Source: Bremerella sp. JC817
GTDB lineage: Bacteria > Planctomycetota > Planctomycetia > Pirellulales > Pirellulaceae
Reading direction: 5' to 3'
NCBI RefSeq assembly: GCF_040718835.1
Contig: NZ_JBFEFG010000274.1
Span: 868,001-932,000 of the forward strand
DNA: 64,000 bases
The position numbers and the translations under genes were made by a program. Positions 49,688 to 59,778 of the stretch are shown in pieces; position 1 is the stretch's first letter, and the number at the start of each line of letters is the position of its first letter. The notes beneath the pieces were generated by a model. The model had not been told where the DNA came from and did not search any database. It worked only from the letters and a program-made list of their open reading frames with translations.

Positions 49688-52600
49688 ATGTCACTTCGCG
49701 AACTGCTTTCTTCTTTAGGCCGATTGAGCAAGAGTCCTTTCAAAAAAAAATCGACATGTAAGCGAGGCAGTCCAGCAACTGCTTTCTTCGAGTCGCTTGA
49801 GACTAGGTGCCTGCTTGACGGCTTATCACTTTCTGCTGATCTGATCGCAATCACTGAAGGTCATGGGGCCGATACATTAGAAATCACAATATCAGACAAT
49901 CTCTACGATCATGAATGGTACGATTACTACATATACTTTGAAGTATCCGGAGACACTTCACGAATCGACATGGACGATGCCTACAGCACGTTCGATGTTG
50001 AGTACGATGCCAGTTCTGGGCTGTATCGCACCTATGGAGTAATGGTTGACGCGACTGAAGAAGAAGTGATCTACATCCCTCTACTTGACAACTGGACCCA
50101 AGAGGGAACAGGCGAGTTAACTTTTACTCTTGCACCCGATCCCTATCTTCCTGGATCCTACGTCATTGACTCAGTAGATGCGTCGATATCTATCCCCGTG
50201 TACGATGATGAATATACGGCAACTTTTGCAGACAAGACGAGCTCGAATCAGACTGGCACAACGCACGATGTGCCATTTACCTCGTGTGGATGCGACGACA
50301 ACATTTTAATCGTCCAGCCTGGCAAGGTCGTACTTTCGTTTACGGCGACAATTGCCCCAGAAATGTATGGGACAGACAACCTGACCGTAAGTGGTAATAT
50401 TGGAGGAAAGAGCTTCACACAAACTCATCATTTCGGTCGATTTCCCGAAACCACAGAGCCGACAAAAGTTGTATTTACTTTCACATTCGACCGTAGTGAA
50501 TTTGGCGATCCTACGTTTACTGAATACTCGGCAATTCTGACATCAACTCCCTCTGGATCACCCGCAAAATATCATTTAAACGGCGGCCCATACGAAGTTT
50601 CAGGAAGCATATTTATCGGCGACGCGTACAGCGTCAAGGTCGACTCCGTGCCTTATTTGAACGTGGGCACAAATGGCGTCATGGCAGAAAGCCATAACCA
50701 AGGAGATTTCTTTGCCAATGTTGGTGGCGGTAGCTATATCTCGGCAAAAGGAACCTTTGCAAGCTTAACGTCTACGGGAAGTGGATACGAACTTGTTGAC
50801 AAGGATGGTTCCGTTACAACATTTGACAGCAATGGATATGCCCTTGAAACTACGGACACGAAAGGACGCACAACAACATACAGTTATACTACGATTGGCT
50901 CAAAGAAGCTCATTTCCTCAATTGTCCGACCTTTAAGCACAAGCACTTTCAGCTATTCGGGAGGCAAACTAGTTAGTGCATCGAACACCACAGGTGCCTG
51001 GGTCAGCCTGACATATAGCGGTGATCTTTTAACGTCTGCAACTGGAACCGACCCGGATGGAGCTGGCGCACTAGCTGCCCCGTTGACAACCTATTCGTAC
51101 AATCCCAATGACAGCCTGGCCTCCAAGACTGTTAATGGCTTAACAACCACTTACACCTACGACTCGACCGGACGCCTAGCGTCAATTGAGTTGCCGGGTG
51201 GTCTCAGGAACGAATACATTTCCCCGGAACAGGCGGCCGTTTCCGGCGAAGATTCTATCGAAACGGTGACCGATCACCGTGGCATTTCGAAGCAGTACGA
51301 GTACGACATACTCGGTAACGTGACACGCGAAATCGATCCTCTCGGCAACGAGACCATCTACATCCGTGACCCGGACGGCCTGCTGCTCAAGAAGATTCTC
51401 CCAGACCCCGATGGTGCCGGTCCTTCGGAATCACCGATTTACGAGTACACCTACGACTCGCGTGGTAATAGGTTAACAGAGACCTTGCCCGACGAGTCCG
51501 TGCGAACGTGGGTTTATCATGCGACCTGGAATCAGCCGATCCAGTACACCGATGCGGAAGGGAACATCACGACTTGGACGTACGACTCGACGTACGAGTT
51601 GATGCTTACCGAGACGAAGGTGATCGGGCTGATCGATGATGGGGTGAATCTGGAGACGGATGATCTCACGACTACTTACGCCTACACCGATGCTCCGTTC
51701 TGGGTGACCGATCCGCCGCGAGGGATGGTTGAGTCGGTGACTGCCGCTGATGGAGTGGTGACGGAGTACGTTTACGACGCGAATGGTCGCCGCACTTCGA
51801 CCACTTACGCGGTGGGTACGGCGAATGAAGCTTCGACTTCGACGACATACGACTCGGACGGGAACGTCCTCACGCAGACTGACGAGCTAGGCAACACGAC
51901 AACCTACACCTACGACGACCTCGGTCGGCAGCTGACAATCACTTCGGCCGATCCCGACGGAGCCGGTCCGCTGTCGGCGACGGTGACTACGTACACCTAC
52001 AACAGCCTGGGCAAGAAGGCGACCGAGTCGATCAACGGCCGCACGACTACCTATGCCTACGATGCGTACGGGCGACTCAGCTCTGTCACCGAGGAAGATC
52101 CGGATGACACCGGCCCGCTCAGCGCCCCGGTCACCTCGTACACCTACGATTCCGATGGGAATCAACTAACGGTGACCGATCCCCTGGGCAACGTCACCAC
52201 CAACACCTACACCAGTGGCAAGTTGACTTCCGTCACCCAGGCCGACCCTGACGGGGCTGGCCCGCTGTCCGCTCCCGTTACGTCTTACACCTACGACGAC
52301 GCAGGCCGCGTTCTGACGGTGACTGATCCGCTCGGTCGCGTTACGACCTATACGTACGATAATCTGGGGCGGCAGATCTCGGTCACCATGCCAGACCCCG
52401 ACGGTGTCGGAGCACTGGAGTCGCTGGTCAGCACCATCACGTACGACCTCTTCGGACGAGTAGCCAGCAGGACGAACTTCGATGGCACAATCGTCAGTTA
52501 CACCTACGACTCCGAAGGGAACAAGCTGACCGAAACGACCGAGCTTGGCACGACCACCTATACCTACGACGAACTCAATCGCGTCGAAACTATCACGACG

Positions 52601-55600
52601 GCCGACCCGGATGGTGCGGGTGCCCTCATCGCGTTGGTGACGACCTATTCGTACACAGCTTCCGGCCAAGTCGCTTCGATCACAACGCCGAAGGGGACCA
52701 CGTCGTATACCTACGACAACCGTCGTCGCCGGACGAGTACTACCTTGCCAGATCCAGATGGAGCCGGTGGAGCGAGTGCCCCGGTTAGCAGCACCACCTA
52801 TGACGATGCTGGTAACGTGCTGACTGAAACCGATGCCCTCGGCAACGTGACCGCCTATGAGTACGACGCATTGAACCGAGTCGTAAAGATCACTTCGCCT
52901 GATCCGGACGGAGTCGGTGCACTCACTTCGCCGGAGACGTTGTACGCTTACGACGAATTCGGTCAGCAGGTCAGCATGACTGATCCTAACGGCGGCGTGA
53001 CGACCTACGAATACGACGACCTGGGCCGTCAAACGAAGGTCATTTATGCCGATCCGGACGGTGCCGGGGCGTTGACGTCGCCAGAGGTGTCGTACGAGTA
53101 CGACGCCGCGAGTCAGCTAGTCAGCATGACCGACGAACTGGGGAACGAGACGACGTACCAGTACGACAACCTCGGTCGCCAGGTGAAGGTGACGCTGCCT
53201 GATCCCGACGGCGTGGGAGCGTTGACCGCCCCTGAGACCACCTACATCTACGATGCCGCAGGCCAACTGCTCAGTACGACCGATCCGCTCGGCCGCACGA
53301 CCAGTTACACTTACGACAATATGGGGCGTCAGCTGACAGTGCCCCTGCCCGATCCCGACGGTGCCGGGGCACTCACCGCGCCGGTGACCACTTATACCTA
53401 CAATGCCGACGGGCAACTGGCGAGTGTGACCGATGCCGCTTCGCAGGTGGTCAGCTACACCTATAATGCCGCTGGCCAAGTCGCCACGATGACCGATCCG
53501 ACGGGCACCACCATCTACACGTACGACGCCCTCGGACGCCAGGTATCGATCACCGAACCTGATCCCGACGGGGCCGGGCCTCTCTCGGCACCGACCACCA
53601 CCTACGCCTACGACAATGAGGGAGACATGGTCAGCATGACCACCCTCGATGGTACTGCTTCGTATGAGTACGACGATCTGGGTCGCCTCACCAAGATGAC
53701 GATGCCTGATCCCGACAGTGTGGGCAGTGGGTTGGCAGCCTGGACTGTTTATACGTACGACGCTGTCGGTCGCACGTTGACGGAAACGAATCGTCTCGGC
53801 AATTCGACCAGCTATGCGTACGACAACCTCGGTCGTCTGATTAAAAAGACCGATGCCGAAGGCGGTGAAACGGAGTACACCTATGACGCGAATGGTAACC
53901 GCCTGACGTTGACCGATCCCGAAGAGAACACGACGACCTGGACGTATGACAAACTCAACCGGATGCTCACCAACACGAACGAGCTGAATGATACGCGGAG
54001 TTACGAGTATGATGCTGCTGGGAACGTGGCAGAGTACACCGATCGCAACGGCCGCGTGACCGCTTATGAATACGACCACCTGCAGCGTCGCACTGCCGAA
54101 AAATGGATGGACGGGGCAACCGTTGTCGAAACGCTCAGCTACTCGTACGACGCCGCATCGCAACTAACCGAAGCGAGCGATTCGCAGGCAACTTACACGT
54201 TTACCTACGATAATCTTGGTCGCAACACGAGCACCAAGCACGACCTGGCCGCTCTTGGCTTCGATGTGATGATCGACGAAGCGTACGACGCCCTCGGCCG
54301 CCGCACGAGCCTTGCCGCCGAGATCGACGGCACCGACGACCTGATAAACAACTACGCTTACGATTACTACAACCGCATGACCCAGGTCACCCAAAGTGCT
54401 CAGGTCGGCGGAAACGCAGTCGCCGAGAAGCGAGTCGACTTCGCCTACGATGCCGAAGACGAGGGACTGTTCACCTCGATCGCTCGCTACGCCGACCTAG
54501 CCGGGATGGACTTGGTCGCCACAACCACCTACGGCTACGACAACGCCGATCAGATTACCAGCATCACCCACACCGACGGCAGTTCCAGCACGCTGGCCGG
54601 GTACACCTACGCCTACGACGAAGGCAATCGCCTGACCGCGTTCTCGGTCTATGGCTACTCCGCCGAAGATGCCGACTACGGCTACGACGACACCGACCAG
54701 CTGACCGGAGCCGACCGCACCGGCACGACCGACGACGAGTTGTACACCTACGACGAAAACGGCAACCGGACCGGCGGCGGGTACAGCACCGGCGACAACA
54801 ATCAGCTTCTGTCGGACGGGACGTTCAACTTCACGTACGACGACGAAGGAAACCTGACCCAACGGACCAGCATCGCCGACGGCAGTTACACCGTTTACGA
54901 GTACGACTACCGCAACCGCCTGGTCAGTGTGACCGACTACAACGCTTCTGACGTCAAGCAGCAGAAGATGGAGTATGCCTACGACTTCGCGAACCGCCTG
55001 ATCGGGCGTGAGCTTGACTCCAACGGCGACGGCACTGTCGACGAGTCCGGCACCTTCATCTACGACAGCAACCAGATCCTACTGCAACTGGACGATAGTG
55101 GCGATGTCGAGCACCGCGTGCTATGGGGACCAAGTGTCGATCAGTTTCTGGCCGATGAGAACTCCAGCGGTGACACGCTGTGGGCGCTGACCGATCACCT
55201 GAACACGGTCCACGACTGGATCGAATACAACGACGCAACCGACACCACCAGCGTCGTCAACCACATCGCCTACGACAGCTTTGGAAACGTATTGAGCGAA
55301 ACCAACAGTTCGCTCGACGACCTAGGCCTCGGCTACACCGCCCGCTACTTCGACGAAGCCACCGGCCTGCAGTACAACACCAACCGCTGGTACATCGCCG
55401 AGCTTGGCAGGTGGATGAGTCAGGACCCAATTGAGTTTGAGGCGGGAGATGAGAATCTTTATCGGTATGTTGGAAATGACGCAACTCTGCGGATCGATCC
55501 GAGTGGTCTTCAAGATGATCTAGTGCGTCTTCCTATGCCGCCAGAGGAGCCTACGGATCGTCCGAAAAGACTTCCTCCAGTTCAACCTGTGCAGGTAAAC

Positions 55601-56464
55601 CCGGGACTCCTGCCTTCTGCCATAGGCCTTCCAATCAACTTGTATCATCAGATTCCGAGTGGAGAATCGATTGCGTCTTACGCCGAAAAGGCTTTTCGAG
55701 CAATTGCTGCTGAGAACTTCGGCACGCTTGCTGGAAAGGGATTCGATATAGATGGATTCAAGGCGGCCATCTCGGAAGGGAAAGGCAAGCTACTAAATCC
55801 ACTTCAGACCATTTCAAATGAATTTGAAACTCATCGCAAGAGAATTACGACGGCTATTGAAACCCGATTCGCAAACCTAGAGCAATCCATAAAAGATGAT
55901 TGGGAGAAACTCATCAACCCACAAATTCCTCTCAAGGGCAGCCTCCCTTGGCCAGGAGGTGGTCTTGATCTCAGTGGGCAATTGAACGATTTTGGGTTGA
56001 CGTGGGAAGCCGACATTAGTTACCAGATTAAGAATGGCCTCTGTGAGGGCACGGTCAATGCCACGTTTAGTGGCAGAGATGGCAACTTGAATAAAGATTG
56101 GAAAATCAACGCGAAGTTCGACAGTGTGGTTGGCACTACTGTAATTGCCAGCAGTTTGGAGGTGGATGCTGCAGGGGCAAAAGGAAGTTTAGCTACTGCG
56201 GGAGGTAATTATACGGCCTCTAACTTCGCTATGAAAATTTCCGGCGACTACCGAATTGGCGGAAAGTTCAAAGTTGGAGGCGGTGGCTTCGTGCGAACTA
56301 ATTACAACAACTGGACGGTCAGCGCTGGAGTTGCCGGGGGATTGTTGAACGACGGCGGCGAAATGCTAGTAGTGATTGGTGGAGCAACTGCAGGCGGCTC
56401 TAATTTCAATTTTAGTCTAACCTCAACAAGTCAACTGCAAGCCACCGGAGAAGTCAAATGGTAA
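49688..56464 (+). CDS. Giant RHS/YD-repeat surface protein
   Basis: A 2258-residue protein. The first 50 residues have no classical signal peptide but contain FESLETRCLLDG, matching the planctomycete LEPR-XLL-type export or anchoring motif. Residues about 50-430 hold beta-sandwich domains. From about residue 440 to 1840 there are dozens of YD repeats (for example TTYTYDNLGRQ), the scaffold of RHS shells. An RHS-associated core (GLGYTARYFDEATGLQYN, then GRWMSQDPIEF near residue 1900) is followed by a ~330-residue unique tip. Base composition shifts at the tip: the repeat core is GC-rich, the head and tip AT-richer. The next gene overlaps by 7 nt. Confidence 0.9.
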   Translation: MSLRELLSSLGRLSKSPFKKKSTCKRGSPATAFFESLETRCLLDGLSLSADLIAITEGHGADTLEITISDNLYDHEWYDYYIYFEVSGDTSRIDMDDAYSTFDVEYDASSGLYRTYGVMVDATEEEVIYIPLLDNWTQEGTGELTFTLAPDPYLPGSYVIDSVDASISIPVYDDEYTATFADKTSSNQTGTTHDVPFTSCGCDDNILIVQPGKVVLSFTATIAPEMYGTDNLTVSGNIGGKSFTQTHHFGRFPETTEPTKVVFTFTFDRSEFGDPTFTEYSAILTSTPSGSPAKYHLNGGPYEVSGSIFIGDAYSVKVDSVPYLNVGTNGVMAESHNQGDFFANVGGGSYISAKGTFASLTSTGSGYELVDKDGSVTTFDSNGYALETTDTKGRTTTYSYTTIGSKKLISSIVRPLSTSTFSYSGGKLVSASNTTGAWVSLTYSGDLLTSATGTDPDGAGALAAPLTTYSYNPNDSLASKTVNGLTTTYTYDSTGRLASIELPGGLRNEYISPEQAAVSGEDSIETVTDHRGISKQYEYDILGNVTREIDPLGNETIYIRDPDGLLLKKILPDPDGAGPSESPIYEYTYDSRGNRLTETLPDESVRTWVYHATWNQPIQYTDAEGNITTWTYDSTYELMLTETKVIGLIDDGVNLETDDLTTTYAYTDAPFWVTDPPRGMVESVTAADGVVTEYVYDANGRRTSTTYAVGTANEASTSTTYDSDGNVLTQTDELGNTTTYTYDDLGRQLTITSADPDGAGPLSATVTTYTYNSLGKKATESINGRTTTYAYDAYGRLSSVTEEDPDDTGPLSAPVTSYTYDSDGNQLTVTDPLGNVTTNTYTSGKLTSVTQADPDGAGPLSAPVTSYTYDDAGRVLTVTDPLGRVTTYTYDNLGRQISVTMPDPDGVGALESLVSTITYDLFGRVASRTNFDGTIVSYTYDSEGNKLTETTELGTTTYTYDELNRVETITTADPDGAGALIALVTTYSYTASGQVASITTPKGTTSYTYDNRRRRTSTTLPDPDGAGGASAPVSSTTYDDAGNVLTETDALGNVTAYEYDALNRVVKITSPDPDGVGALTSPETLYAYDEFGQQVSMTDPNGGVTTYEYDDLGRQTKVIYADPDGAGALTSPEVSYEYDAASQLVSMTDELGNETTYQYDNLGRQVKVTLPDPDGVGALTAPETTYIYDAAGQLLSTTDPLGRTTSYTYDNMGRQLTVPLPDPDGAGALTAPVTTYTYNADGQLASVTDAASQVVSYTYNAAGQVATMTDPTGTTIYTYDALGRQVSITEPDPDGAGPLSAPTTTYAYDNEGDMVSMTTLDGTASYEYDDLGRLTKMTMPDPDSVGSGLAAWTVYTYDAVGRTLTETNRLGNSTSYAYDNLGRLIKKTDAEGGETEYTYDANGNRLTLTDPEENTTTWTYDKLNRMLTNTNELNDTRSYEYDAAGNVAEYTDRNGRVTAYEYDHLQRRTAEKWMDGATVVETLSYSYDAASQLTEASDSQATYTFTYDNLGRNTSTKHDLAALGFDVMIDEAYDALGRRTSLAAEIDGTDDLINNYAYDYYNRMTQVTQSAQVGGNAVAEKRVDFAYDAEDEGLFTSIARYADLAGMDLVATTTYGYDNADQITSITHTDGSSSTLAGYTYAYDEGNRLTAFSVYGYSAEDADYGYDDTDQLTGADRTGTTDDELYTYDENGNRTGGGYSTGDNNQLLSDGTFNFTYDDEGNLTQRTSIADGSYTVYEYDYRNRLVSVTDYNASDVKQQKMEYAYDFANRLIGRELDSNGDGTVDESGTFIYDSNQILLQLDDSGDVEHRVLWGPSVDQFLADENSSGDTLWALTDHLNTVHDWIEYNDATDTTSVVNHIAYDSFGNVLSETNSSLDDLGLGYTARYFDEATGLQYNTNRWYIAELGRWMSQDPIEFEAGDENLYRYVGNDATLRIDPSGLQDDLVRLPMPPEEPTDRPKRLPPVQPVQVNPGLLPSAIGLPINLYHQIPSGESIASYAEKAFRAIAAENFGTLAGKGFDIDGFKAAISEGKGKLLNPLQTISNEFETHRKRITTAIETRFANLEQSIKDDWEKLINPQIPLKGSLPWPGGGLDLSGQLNDFGLTWEADISYQIKNGLCEGTVNATFSGRDGNLNKDWKINAKFDSVVGTTVIASSLEVDAAGAKGSLATAGGNYTASNFAMKISGDYRIGGKFKVGGGGFVRTNYNNWTVSAGVAGGLLNDGGEMLVVIGGATAGGSNFNFSLTSTSQLQATGEVKW

Positions 56465-57498
56465 CTAATTCCCTCACTTCCTTGATCTTGCTCACAATTC
56501 CAACGCTGCTGTGGTCGCTGGCCAGCGAGGGCAGGGCTCAGACGCTTCAATCGCAGTTGGAAGGAGTTGTCGCGACGGCTGAGGAAGCCGCAAATCGTTG
56601 TGATTTCAAAGCCGAGTTAGAACTGATCCTGACGCTCCGAGAATTGAACAATCGGCTGCCAGCAGAGCTTTCAACGATCTCCGACGAGCATATTGCCTTT
56701 GTTTTGAGTGATCTGCAGAAGGCGGTTAGCTTCTCCGAAGAAGAGATGGAACTTGCCCGCGCACGCCAGGCAGCCAGGATGGCGGCATTTCAATTTTTTC
56801 GGCAGAGACAGCCTGAGGAAGGGCAGCGGAAGTTCCTGGAAGCTATCGACTACTCTACGCGTGTCTTCGGAGAACGTTCTTATCACACCATCGAATTGCA
56901 GTCTTCCCTGGCGAATGAGATGCTGCTTCACGGTTCCAAATTGGAAGAGGCAATTCAACTCGCCCACCAGGTACGCGACACGCTCGAAGAAGACCAGCAG
57001 CAAAAGTGCTTTGTCTTCTGCCAGATTAACCAGACCCTCTACGCTTTGTACGTCGAAACCAAAGCATTCCATAAAGCGATGCCCTACGGCAACATCGCGC
57101 TTCGCGAGCTCGAAGCCGTTCACTCGAAGAAGAGCACACGCTATCTCACGATCCAAGGATCAATGGCTGCCGTGTTGAATCAAGATCAGCGACCGGACCT
57201 TGCGTTGGTTCATGCCCAGACAGGGCTCAACACAGGATACATACCTGACGGATCCGACGTGAAGTACTACCTGCGGCTGCTTCGAGAATATGCCCGCGCC
57301 AAACGCGCCCTTGGCGACTTCGAGCGTGTTCCCGAGGCATACCAAGAGATGCTACGCATTGCGAAGTCTTATCCAACTTACCCCAAAAATGCGCTCATTG
57401 AACATCTACGCGAATACCAAACCGCCCTGAAAGAAATGGGCGACGAAGAGGGCCAGCGCAGCGTTGAAGCAGAGATCGAGGAACGGCTGCAGCGGTAA
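56458..57498 (+). CDS. Secreted TPR protein coupled to the RHS gene
   Basis: A 346-residue protein with an N-terminal signal peptide (SLILLTIPTLLWSLASEGRAQ) and TPR-like helices throughout (FRQRQPEEGQRKFLEAIDYSTRVFGERSYHTIELQSSL). It overlaps the RHS gene by 7 nt (ATGGTAA), so the two are translationally coupled. Position suggests a partner or immunity-like protein for the RHS tip; that is inference. The 346 bp after it hold no gene. Confidence 0.78.
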   Translation: MVTNSLTSLILLTIPTLLWSLASEGRAQTLQSQLEGVVATAEEAANRCDFKAELELILTLRELNNRLPAELSTISDEHIAFVLSDLQKAVSFSEEEMELARARQAARMAAFQFFRQRQPEEGQRKFLEAIDYSTRVFGERSYHTIELQSSLANEMLLHGSKLEEAIQLAHQVRDTLEEDQQQKCFVFCQINQTLYALYVETKAFHKAMPYGNIALRELEAVHSKKSTRYLTIQGSMAAVLNQDQRPDLALVHAQTGLNTGYIPDGSDVKYYLRLLREYARAKRALGDFERVPEAYQEMLRIAKSYPTYPKNALIEHLREYQTALKEMGDEEGQRSVEAEIEERLQR

Positions 57499-57844
57499 AG
57501 ATCGCGCGAGTGGCACCGACTTCGCTCAGGTTAAATTGCCAAGTGAAAAGCAGGTCATGACAGTTCAGTAGTGGATTTTACCGTAGAGTTGCAACTATCT
57601 CCTCCCCGGGGTTAGGTTCTTCCTGCGATCTATTTGCTTATGCCCCGACGGGAACGGTCGAAAATTGGCACTTTGTTTCTTTCTGTGTCCGGCCGACCTG
57701 GCGGCAAGCGAGGCAAGCCGCGTAGTTCTGGGCAACATCCGAGCCAGCGAATTACAGAATTCATCGCACTTTTCACCAGGAAACATCTGGACGCATCTAC
57801 AGTTTGGTGCCTATCTTAGTGGGCGTCATTGATAGGGGCAGCCT

Positions 57845-58033
57845 ATGAAAATCGAGCTGGGCTTGCGGGAATCGGTCGTGGTTCTCGGCAAGCGAATTGT
57901 GAATGACACGGGGCGAAAGATTGCCCTGGTCATCCTGGACGAACCAGGGGATAAGGTCCAAGTCGACCGCAATCCATTTCCGAAAAAGAACCAACGGGCA
58001 CCGGTTCACGTACCGAAGCCCACCGCGATCTAA
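57845..58033 (+). CDS. Small phage-region protein
   Basis: A 62-residue protein with an N-terminal beta-rich segment (IELGLRESVVVLGKRIV). GGGGCAG precedes ATG 57845. Not recognised. A strong terminator follows. Confidence 0.5.
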   Translation: MKIELGLRESVVVLGKRIVNDTGRKIALVILDEPGDKVQVDRNPFPKKNQRAPVHVPKPTAI

Positions 58034-58093
58034 GCAGATCCGGACAACCACACCAGCGGCCTCGGCCGCAAGCTGGCACCGTAACCACACAAC

Positions 58094-58138
58094 GCCGGCC
58101 GCGACTTCCAACGATGGAAGATGCGGCCGGCTTTTTTT
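58094..58138 (+). terminator. Intrinsic terminator
   Basis: GCCGGCCGC (58094-58102) and GCGGCCGGC (58123-58131) form a perfect 9-bp stem with an inner CTTCCA/TGGAAG stem, followed by seven T. Confidence 0.88.
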
Positions 58139-58152
58139 GTTGATTCACCCGG

Positions 58153-58356
58153 GTGAAGGATCGCCCAAGCAGAGCGGCGAAGGAATCGCCAAAGCCTGAA
58201 GCCTGGTATTGGGGGCAGTACCAGGCCCAGGTCCGGAAGGAAGCCAGGATGGCGCTAGGTGCATGGATGCACCCCTTCCGTTTTTTCATGCAACGCTGCC
58301 GCGTCGAAGTAATGGCAGACGTTGGGGGCAAGGCAGGCGAGGAATCGACTCAGTAA
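58153..58356 (+). CDS. Doubtful small frame or structured leader
   Basis: A 67-residue GTG-started frame. The DNA also contains two hairpins: CCTGGTA/TACCAGG near 58,200-58,227 and GGTGCA/TGCACC near 58,258 followed by CCTTCCGTTTTTT. It may therefore be non-coding leader or terminator rather than a gene. Confidence 0.3.
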   Translation: MKDRPSRAAKESPKPEAWYWGQYQAQVRKEARMALGAWMHPFRFFMQRCRVEVMADVGGKAGEESTQ

Positions 58357-58368
58357 AAGGGGGCAAGG

Positions 58369-58821
58369 ATGCCAAGGCTAACTAAGATCCGGGCACGAGC
58401 TGCAGCCCTGCACGCGGTGCAGAGCTACGCCAAGAAGCAAGGCGATCGCACACAACTAGTCGGTGGCGATGCGTTCCCGGTCGATCTGAAGATCTCCGGA
58501 ACGGTCGGCAAGCTGAAGGTCGAGGAGTCGATCAGCGGCAACCTATCCATCGGGCACGACTTCGCCAAAAACAGCAACAACGGCATCGCACCGACAAAGG
58601 TGATCGCCTGGCTGATCACGCAAACGCCGGAACCTGGCAAGTGTGCCGAACAGCTACGAGCGTTCGCGAAGGCCACCAAGGAAGGCGAAACACTGGGCGA
58701 CAACATCACGGCCGATCAGGAAGCCCAGGCCAAGCAACTTCTAGGTCTTTTCAACCAGGTCGAAACCAAGATTAGCAAGGGTTCGGTCTCATTCGCTGTT
58801 GCGAAGAAAGCCGCGGCATAG
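58369..58821 (+). CDS. Phage-region protein of unknown function
   Basis: A 150-residue protein with a beta-rich centre (KISGTVGKLKVEESISGNLSI) and a helical end. AAGGGGGCAAGG precedes ATG 58369. No family recognised. It is followed by the peptidase gene after 2 nt, so they are one operon. Confidence 0.65.
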   Translation: MPRLTKIRARAAALHAVQSYAKKQGDRTQLVGGDAFPVDLKISGTVGKLKVEESISGNLSIGHDFAKNSNNGIAPTKVIAWLITQTPEPGKCAEQLRAFAKATKEGETLGDNITADQEAQAKQLLGLFNQVETKISKGSVSFAVAKKAAA

Positions 58822-58823
58822 CG

Positions 58824-59456
58824 ATGGATCGACGACGCGCGGCCGCGGCGATCCTGCTTCTGTCGGCAAGCTTCGGAGCTGGCGAGACGGCCATACACCT
58901 GGCGGTCCGCTACTTCCATCGGAAGTCGATCGACCCGAGCCGGCCACCGGCTGACGTGCCGTTTCCGCTGCGTGTTCAGAACTACTGGGGCGGTTCGTGT
59001 TATCACGCGTCAACCCAGGTGGCGTTGCGATGGGCCGACAAGGCCGAGATCGCGACCAACTGGCGGAACAACTACGGGGGCGCGGCTTCCACCAGCGACA
59101 TCGCCAAGGTACTGAAGCGTTACGGGATCCCCTACAAAGCGACCAGGCTGGTCGGCAACGGGCAGGAATCGGCCGACGTGTCGATCCTGAACTATGCCCA
59201 CGATCATCGCCTGGTTGCTGCGATCCACTTCTTTCATTACCACGCGATCAGCTTCCTGGGCTGGGTCCGAAAAGACGGCCGCGAGATGGCCTGCCTGTTG
59301 GACAACAACCGCACCAAGAACTTCATCTTCATCGAGAAGGCCGAGTTTCTACGGCGCTGGCGTGGCTACGGGGGTGGGGCGATCGTGCCGCTGGTCGAGG
59401 CACCACCACCAGTTCCCTACGATCCGAACGACTACTTGGAGAATCCCGAGCCATGA
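58824..59456 (+). CDS. C39-like cysteine peptidase with N-terminal membrane segment
   Basis: A 210-residue protein. Residues 6-28 form a signal anchor. A papain-like C39 domain follows: Cys59 in WGGSCYHASTQ, His in IHFFHYHAISFLGWV (138-140) and Asp/Asn in LLDNNR (160-162). Such peptidases act outside or in the envelope, for example as bacteriocin-type or phage lysis/processing enzymes. It overlaps the next small membrane protein (ATGA), forming a unit upstream of the terminase. Confidence 0.75.
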   Translation: MDRRRAAAAILLLSASFGAGETAIHLAVRYFHRKSIDPSRPPADVPFPLRVQNYWGGSCYHASTQVALRWADKAEIATNWRNNYGGAASTSDIAKVLKRYGIPYKATRLVGNGQESADVSILNYAHDHRLVAAIHFFHYHAISFLGWVRKDGREMACLLDNNRTKNFIFIEKAEFLRRWRGYGGGAIVPLVEAPPPVPYDPNDYLENPEP

Positions 59457-59737
59457 GCCAAAGCGATAACAGCACGAAGCCCACGGAGAAAGCCAACGCG
59501 ACCAACGTGCTAGGCGACCTGGCGGTTCTGTTGGCGTTGCTGTTTTGCACGCTGGTCTCGACCTTCGAGTTTTGCACCGACATGATGCCGGCCTTCAATG
59601 CCTGGTTGGCAGCGGCGCGGCAATGTCACTGCGAGCGATGCGAAGCAGTCGAGCGCCAGAAGATCACGCCGGCACCGATGCCGCGAATATCACCCCCGCA
59701 AATTCCGCTGACACCAATTCAACCACCGGCTATCTAG
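59453..59737 (+). CDS. Small single-span membrane protein, holin-like
   Basis: A 94-residue protein with one hydrophobic helix (about 18-40), a Cys pair (CHCERC) and a Pro-rich tail. Its ATG overlaps the peptidase stop codon. Size, span and position are compatible with a holin or spanin partner, but there is no diagnostic motif. Confidence 0.6.
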   Translation: MSQSDNSTKPTEKANATNVLGDLAVLLALLFCTLVSTFEFCTDMMPAFNAWLAAARQCHCERCEAVERQKITPAPMPRISPPQIPLTPIQPPAI

Positions 59738-59778
59738 TCGGCCGGTTACCTTTCACACTTCACACTGGGGGAACCAAC

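Noticed and set aside
51887..54862. Long open frames on the minus strand opposite the RHS gene
   Set aside because: They arise from the repetitive GC-rich YD codons; they lack start signals and their sequence is the antisense of YTYDxxGR repeats.
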